From assembly GCA_051877855.1 (NCBI GenBank), contig JBJEJH010000024.1, positions 1 to 10,144 on the forward strand: 10,144 nt of DNA. Direction: 5' to 3'. Within the stretch, counting starts at the first letter, position 1. Every line of letters begins with the position of its first letter. The notes under the pieces were generated by a model. The model searched no databases and was not told where the DNA came from. It saw only the letters and a list, made by a program, of their open reading frames with translations. A program made the translations under genes and the position numbers. Below, piece after piece: positions 5,964 to 10,144 of the stretch. The DNA comes from MGBC120314 sp051877855 (GTDB lineage: Bacteria > Bacillota > Clostridia > Lachnospirales > Lachnospiraceae).

Positions 5964-7715
5964 ATGCAGACAAGAACAAGACATCGAAAAAGAGTTGTTA
6001 TTTGCTTTGCCGCTTTTTCTATTGTGTTTGTTGGGTTAATGGGGCGACTGGCATATCTGATGATTGCCAAATCAGAAGAATATAGCAGCAAGGCACAGGA
6101 AATTCACGAGCGTGAAAGAAAAATCAAAGCGCTTCGGGGAAGAATTTTTGATCGCAATGGCGAGTTACTTGCAGCGAATAAAACGGTATGTACCATTTCG
6201 GTTATACATAATCAGATTACGGACCCGGAGCGGGTAATTCAGATTCTGGTGAAAGAATTAGGTCTTTCGGAAGAATATGTTCGCAAAAGAGTAGAAAAGT
6301 ATTCCTCTATCGAAAAAATTAAGACCAACGTGGATAAAGAGGTTGGGGATATTATCCGGGGATATGACCTGGATGGTGTCAAGGTGGATGAGGATTATAA
6401 ACGATATTATGTGTACGATTCGCTGGCATCCAAAGTAATAGGATTTACCGGAAGTGACAATCAGGGGATTGTCGGTCTGGAGGTGGCTTATGATCAGTAC
6501 CTTCAGGGAACCAATGGCCTGATTCTGACGGTGACGGATGCGAAAGGAATCGAGATTGAAGGAACGAGAGAAAACCGGCTGGAGCCCGTGGCGGGAAATG
6601 ACCTGGTAACCAGCCTGGATCTTAATATTCAGATGTATGCAGAACAGCTTGCAAGGAGAACTTTGGAGGCGAAGGAAGCTAAAAGCGTCTCCATTATTGT
6701 AATGAACCCACAAAATGGTGAAATACTTGCAATGGCAAGCGTTCCGGAATATAATCTTAATGACCCCTTTACTCTGAATTATGATTTGGAGGAGGGGTAT
6801 TCGGACAAAGAGTATCAGGATGCGCTTAACAAGATGTGGCGTAATGGCTGCATCAATGATACCTATGAACCGGGGTCTACATTTAAGATGATTACTGCAA
6901 CAGCGGCATTGGAGACCGGTGTTGTTTCGTTAGATACCTCCTATACCTGTCCCGGCTTTAAAATTGTGGAAGATCGGAGAATCCGTTGCCACAAGACTAC
7001 GGGACACGGAACACAGAGTTTTACGCAGACGGTTATGAACTCCTGTAATCCTGCGTTTATTGAGTGGGGACTTCGTGTGGGAGTGGATTCATTTTATGAT
7101 TATATGACCCGGTTAGGCCTTATGGAGAAAACCGGAATTGATCTTCCGGGGGAGGCATCGACGATCATACATAAGAAAGAAAATGTGGGTCAGGTGGAAT
7201 TGGCCACGATGTCCTTTGGACAGTCCTTTCAGATTACGCCCATGCAGCTTCTTCGTGCTGCCAGTGCTATTATAAACGGAGGAACCCTGGTGACACCACA
7301 TTTTGGCCTGAGCACCATCGATGCGGATGGCGTGGAGAACAAATTGCTCTATAAGACCAAAGAAAATGCCATTGAACCGGAAACCAGTGAGATTATGAAA
7401 GAGATACTGCACAAAGTGGTTTCGGAGGGTGGCGGAAGAAATGCTAAAATTGAAGGTTATGCTATCGGGGGAAAGACGGCAACATCCCAGAAACTTCCGA
7501 GAAGTGAACATAAATACATTGGTTCGTTTATTGGATTTGTGCCTGTTGAGGATCCGCAGATCATTGCAATGTGCATCATTGATGAACCGACGGGTGTCTA
7601 TTATGGTGGTACCATTGCAGCGCCTGTAATCAGAGAACTATTTGAAAACATACTGCCTTATCTTGGAATTGAGAAAGAGACGGTGGTGGATGGAGGAAAC
7701 AATGAGCAGAACTAG
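5964..7715 (+). CDS. Class B penicillin-binding protein, SpoVD/FtsI-like, with KTA in place of KTG
   Basis: This is a membrane-anchored DD-transpeptidase of septal or spore-cortex type. A basic N-terminus precedes a membrane helix (about 11-34). The RGRIFDRNGELLAANK dimerisation-domain block is at 58-73 and GIVGLEVAYDQYLQGTNG at 168-185. The transpeptidase domain has S305-TF-K308 and S360-C-N362. The third motif reads K504-T-A506 rather than the near-universal KTG. The 583-aa protein ends just after the catalytic domain (IAAPVIRELFENILPYLGIE), lacking the PASTA domain of B. subtilis SpoVD and PBP2B. The ATG at 5964 has only a weak upstream GGCTGGA. No better in-frame start exists before the stop at 5931-5933, so translation may be modest. 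The 68-base gap before it shows no terminator. The 3' end overlaps ftsW. Confidence 0.92.
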   Translation: MQTRTRHRKRVVICFAAFSIVFVGLMGRLAYLMIAKSEEYSSKAQEIHERERKIKALRGRIFDRNGELLAANKTVCTISVIHNQITDPERVIQILVKELGLSEEYVRKRVEKYSSIEKIKTNVDKEVGDIIRGYDLDGVKVDEDYKRYYVYDSLASKVIGFTGSDNQGIVGLEVAYDQYLQGTNGLILTVTDAKGIEIEGTRENRLEPVAGNDLVTSLDLNIQMYAEQLARRTLEAKEAKSVSIIVMNPQNGEILAMASVPEYNLNDPFTLNYDLEEGYSDKEYQDALNKMWRNGCINDTYEPGSTFKMITATAALETGVVSLDTSYTCPGFKIVEDRRIRCHKTTGHGTQSFTQTVMNSCNPAFIEWGLRVGVDSFYDYMTRLGLMEKTGIDLPGEASTIIHKKENVGQVELATMSFGQSFQITPMQLLRAASAIINGGTLVTPHFGLSTIDADGVENKLLYKTKENAIEPETSEIMKEILHKVVSEGGGRNAKIEGYAIGGKTATSQKLPRSEHKYIGSFIGFVPVEDPQIIAMCIIDEPTGVYYGGTIAAPVIRELFENILPYLGIEKETVVDGGNNEQN

Positions 7716-8841
7716 AACATCGACGAGATATTATGATTATACACTCAAGTTTATCATATATTTTCTATTAGTCTTTGGTTTGATCATTCTATATAGTACC
7801 AGTTCCTATAATGGCCGATTAAAGATGGGAGATTCGGCATATTATCTCAAGCGTCAGATGGGTAATACATTATTGGGAATTGTTGCAATGGAAGTAATTT
7901 CAAGAATCGATTACCATTTTTGGAGACGATTTGCAAGGATTGCTTACTTTGCATCCATTATCATGACATTGTTAGTTGCATTTACTCCTCTTGGTGTTAC
8001 TTTAAACGGTGCGAGAAGATGGCTGGGATATGGTGGTTTTTCCTTTCAGCCGGCAGAGGTTGCGAAGATTGCTCTGATCGTGTATCTTGCTTCGCTGGTC
8101 TGTGAAATGGGTAAAAAGATACAGCGCCCCAAGAATCTGGGAAAGATTATTTTTCAGACCGGTGTGCTGGCAGGCTGTGTTTATATTTTTACGGATAACA
8201 TGAGTACCGGTATTATTATTGCCGGAATTGGTGTTGTCGTTGCTTTCGTTGCCTATCCGGAATATCGTCCTTTTATTAAAACGGCACTTTTGGGTGTGAT
8301 TGCTGTGACGATTTTCTTGTTCTGTATCTTTCAGTTTGTGGAGTTGAATGATGATACACCGTTCCGTATTAAGCGATTGTTTGCATGGAGAAATCCGGAG
8401 CAGTATACATCCGATATTGGTTATCAGACCTTGCAGGCATTATATGCTATCGGTTCCGGCGGACTGTTTGGCAAGGGACTTGGAAATAGTATTCAGAAGC
8501 TGGGATTTATTCCGGAGGCGCAGAATGATATGATTTTCTCTATTATCTGCGAGGAATTAGGATTGTTTGGTGCGATTGCTATTATATTTGTCTTTGGTCT
8601 GATGATCTGGCGCTTTATGATTATTGCCAATAATGCCCCGGATCTGAATGGAGCATTAATTATGGTGGGTATCATGGCACATATTTCCATTCAGGTCATT
8701 CTTAATATCGCCGTTGTAACCAATGTAATCCCGAATACCGGTATTACATTGCCGTTTATTAGTTATGGAGGAACATCCGTTATTTTCCTTCTCGCAGAAA
8801 TGGGTCTTGCCCTTAGTATTTCAGGCAAGGTTCGTGTCTAG
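7702..8841 (+). CDS. ftsW: Lipid II flippase-independent glycosyltransferase FtsW (SEDS family)
   Basis: FtsW is a polytopic SEDS-family peptidoglycan polymerase that works with a class B PBP at the septum. I take the ATG at 7702, which gives 379 aa, because GGAGG (7692-7696) lies 5 bases upstream. A longer in-frame start at 7642 would run back inside the previous gene and lacks such a site. About ten hydrophobic helices are visible. Family blocks (numbered from this start) are NGARRWLGYGGFSFQPAEVA (102-121), YAIGSGGLFGKGLGNSIQKL (248-267), PEAQNDMIFSIICEELG (271-287) and NVIPNTGITLPFISYGGTS (341-359). D276 in QND matches the conserved catalytic aspartate of SEDS proteins. The division-cluster context favours FtsW over RodA. 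The start overlaps the end of the upstream PBP gene by 14 bases, so the two are probably translationally coupled partners. Confidence 0.93.
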   Translation: MSRTRTSTRYYDYTLKFIIYFLLVFGLIILYSTSSYNGRLKMGDSAYYLKRQMGNTLLGIVAMEVISRIDYHFWRRFARIAYFASIIMTLLVAFTPLGVTLNGARRWLGYGGFSFQPAEVAKIALIVYLASLVCEMGKKIQRPKNLGKIIFQTGVLAGCVYIFTDNMSTGIIIAGIGVVVAFVAYPEYRPFIKTALLGVIAVTIFLFCIFQFVELNDDTPFRIKRLFAWRNPEQYTSDIGYQTLQALYAIGSGGLFGKGLGNSIQKLGFIPEAQNDMIFSIICEELGLFGAIAIIFVFGLMIWRFMIIANNAPDLNGALIMVGIMAHISIQVILNIAVVTNVIPNTGITLPFISYGGTSVIFLLAEMGLALSISGKVRV

Positions 8842-8858
8842 TGCGGAGGTGAAGAAAT

Positions 8859-9584
8859 ATGATGGAGAGGTTGGGACTGACGAAGAAGGGTGTGGTTAGT
8901 ATTTCTGTAATCCTGCTCTTTGGTTGTCTGCTGTTTGTGCTGGCGGGATTTCGTACAACACACATTGAGTATGAAGGTAATACACGATATACCGACGAAG
9001 AAATGACGAACTACATTTTCGGAGGTAAATATAATGTAAATACCCTGGTATATTCTTTCTTTACCAGTAAAAAAGATAAGGTGGTGATTCCTTTTATACA
9101 GGACTATGAAGTCACGGTGGATTGGCCCAATAAGTTGAATGTTCAGGTATATGAGAAGAGTATCATTGGGTATATCCGTTATATGGGCTATAATATGTAT
9201 TTTGACAAGGATGGTATTGTGGTGGATAGTTCCCCGGATGTTCTTGAGGGGGTTCCGCGGGTGGATGGAATGCCTTATCGAAATATCGTGCTTCATTCGA
9301 AATTGGAGGTGGAGAACGAAGAAATCTTTGACATTCTTCTGGAATTGGTGCAGATGTGCAACAAATATTCCATAACCGTGGATCGGGTGTTTTTTGATCA
9401 GAATCTTAACGTGACCATGTACATGGGGAATGTTAAGATTATTCTTGGAGATGCCTCCACAATCACGGAGAAGATTTATGAGGTTAGCCAGATGATTCCA
9501 CAGATGCAGGGACTTTCGGGAACACTTCATATGGAAAATTTTTCCGAAGATACCTCATCTATTATCTTCAAAAAAGATAATTAA
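8859..9584 (+). CDS. divIB: Cell division protein FtsQ/DivIB
   Basis: DivIB/FtsQ is a bitopic divisome protein that binds FtsL and FtsB/DivIC outside the membrane. The 241-aa product has a short cytoplasmic N-terminus and one membrane helix (about 12-30). A POTRA domain follows directly (about 33-100, opening FRTTHIEYEGNTRYTDEEM). After it comes the beta domain, with IIGYIRYMGYNMYFDKDGIV (102-121) and a GTLHMENF element near the end (221-228). The cytoplasmic part is much shorter than in B. subtilis DivIB, closer to other clostridial forms. GGAGGTGA (8845-8852) is a strong ribosome binding site 6 bases before the ATG at 8859. A second ATG follows directly at 8862. It starts 17 bases after ftsW. 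Confidence 0.92.
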   Translation: MMERLGLTKKGVVSISVILLFGCLLFVLAGFRTTHIEYEGNTRYTDEEMTNYIFGGKYNVNTLVYSFFTSKKDKVVIPFIQDYEVTVDWPNKLNVQVYEKSIIGYIRYMGYNMYFDKDGIVVDSSPDVLEGVPRVDGMPYRNIVLHSKLEVENEEIFDILLELVQMCNKYSITVDRVFFDQNLNVTMYMGNVKIILGDASTITEKIYEVSQMIPQMQGLSGTLHMENFSEDTSSIIFKKDN

Positions 9585-9602
9585 TGGGAAATTATTATTT
9601 TT
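9570..9602 (+). terminator. Weak candidate terminator / attenuator after divIB
   Basis: ATAATT (9577-9582) pairs with AATTAT (9590-9595), and flanking A and T runs (9570-9574 with 9598-9602) can extend the stem past a mismatch. A T-rich run follows. The stem has no G-C pairs, so termination would be weak or partial, and some read-through into ftsZ is likely. Confidence 0.3.
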
Positions 9603-9615
9603 TGTAAAAAAAATA

Positions 9616-9644
9616 TTGATATTTCCGCGAAAAAAATATATTAT
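9616..9644 (+). promoter_or_regulatory. Candidate ftsZ promoter
   Basis: TTGATA (9616-9621), a 17-base spacer and TATTAT (9639-9644) match the sigma-A consensus well (5 of 6 bases in each box). They sit in a very A/T-rich spacer of 106 bases. Initiation near 9651 would give a leader of about 40 bases. A separate promoter allows ftsZ to be expressed above the level of the rest of the cluster. Confidence 0.7.
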
Positions 9645-9690
9645 ATAGTATAAGTGTATATTAGGCAAACTATTTAAGGAGGAAAAAGCC

Positions 9691-10144
9691 TTGTTAGAGA
9701 TAAAATCTACAGAATCAGAAGCAGCAGCACGAATCATAGTGATTGGTGTTGGTGGAGCAGGAAACAATGCAGTAAACAGAATGATTGACGAAAATATTGG
9801 TGGAGTTGAATTCATCGGTGTAAATACAGATAAACAGGCATTACAGTTATGTAAGGCGCCTACAGCATTGCAGATTGGTGAGAAACTTACAAAGGGTCTT
9901 GGTGCCGGAGCAAAGCCGGAAGTTGGTGAGAAAGCCGCTGAAGAGAGTACAGAGGATATTTCACAGGCAATTCGTGGCGCTGATATGGTTTTTGTCACCT
10001 GTGGTATGGGTGGCGGAACCGGTACAGGTGCGGCACCGGTTGTAGCTAAGATTGCAAAGGAAATGGGAATTCTTACGGTTGGTGTTGTGACCAAGCCTTT
10101 CCGTTTTGAAGCAAAGACCCGTATGACCAATGCAAATCAGGGTA
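9691..10144 (+). CDS. ftsZ: Cell division protein FtsZ (5' part, cut by the window edge)
   Basis: FtsZ is the tubulin-like GTPase that polymerises into the Z-ring and recruits the divisome. The reading frame is open from a TTG start at 9691 to the right edge (151 codons). AAGGAGG (9676-9682) lies 8 bases before the TTG, and there is no ATG until codon 36, inside the Rossmann fold, so TTG is the credible start. The product begins LEIKSTESEAAARIIVIGVG after the initiator. GVGGAGNNAVNRM (19-31) is the nucleotide-binding loop, FIGVNTDKQAL follows, and CGMGGGTGTGAAP (about 107-119) is the tubulin signature loop. Further on, KPFRFEAKTR has Ala where many FtsZ proteins have Gly (FEG). The C-terminal half and tail lie outside the window. 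ftsA is not present upstream. Confidence 0.95.
   Translation, partial: MLEIKSTESEAAARIIVIGVGGAGNNAVNRMIDENIGGVEFIGVNTDKQALQLCKAPTALQIGEKLTKGLGAGAKPEVGEKAAEESTEDISQAIRGADMVFVTCGMGGGTGTGAAPVVAKIAKEMGILTVGVVTKPFRFEAKTRMTNANQG

Noticed and set aside
7642..7701. Longer N-terminus for ftsW starting at 7642
   Set aside because: It would add 20 residues encoded inside the PBP gene and has no ribosome binding site comparable to GGAGG before 7702.
8838..9530. 230-codon antisense ORF opposite divIB
   Set aside because: It mirrors divIB, is His/Ile-rich as expected for a complement frame, and has no supporting start signal.
9555..10130. 191-codon antisense ORF opposite ftsZ
   Set aside because: It is the complement of the conserved ftsZ frame, and its Pro/Ala-rich product reflects the Gly-rich FtsZ loops.

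Overview
The window reads as chromosomal DNA of a low-to-moderate GC Firmicute of class Clostridia, most likely family Lachnospiraceae. The basis is the strong AAGGAGG-type ribosome binding sites, the A/T-rich spacers, the close match of every main product to Firmicute families, and the FtsZ N-terminus. This taxonomic call is an inference from style and family resemblance, not from a search.

Bases 1-498 are an accessory-looking, partly decayed stretch. They hold the 3' end of a structured, pseudoknot-capable RNA, a clean intrinsic terminator (63-93), and a 42-codon ORF with its own ribosome binding site (132-260). This order resembles a type III (RNA antitoxin/endoRNase) toxin-antitoxin locus whose toxin gene is cut short. 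A hairpin, a 12-bp tandem repeat and what may be the tail of a decayed integrase follow. Bases 499-1599 encode the ribosome-associated P-loop NTPase YchF, which ends at a strong intrinsic terminator (1705-1748).

From 1770 the window is a division and cell wall (dcw) cluster, all on the + strand: mraZ, rsmH, an FtsL-like protein, two tandem class B penicillin-binding proteins (FtsI-like, then SpoVD/FtsI-like), ftsW, divIB/ftsQ, and ftsZ (cut by the right edge). mraZ is preceded by a promoter and by five GTGG boxes spaced in steps of about one or two helical turns, as expected for MraZ autoregulation of the cluster. ftsZ has its own promoter-like sequence and a TTG start.

The genes form a septal peptidoglycan module. 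FtsW polymerises lipid II, the class B PBPs cross-link the strands, FtsL and DivIB hold the membrane complex together, FtsZ is the cytoskeletal scaffold, RsmH methylates 16S rRNA and MraZ controls the operon. The precursor-synthesis genes usual in such clusters (mraY, murD, murG, murB/murC) and ftsA are absent between mraZ and ftsZ. The most unusual points are the possible type III TA remnant, the phased MraZ operator, the stripped-down cluster, and a KTA in place of KTG in the second PBP.
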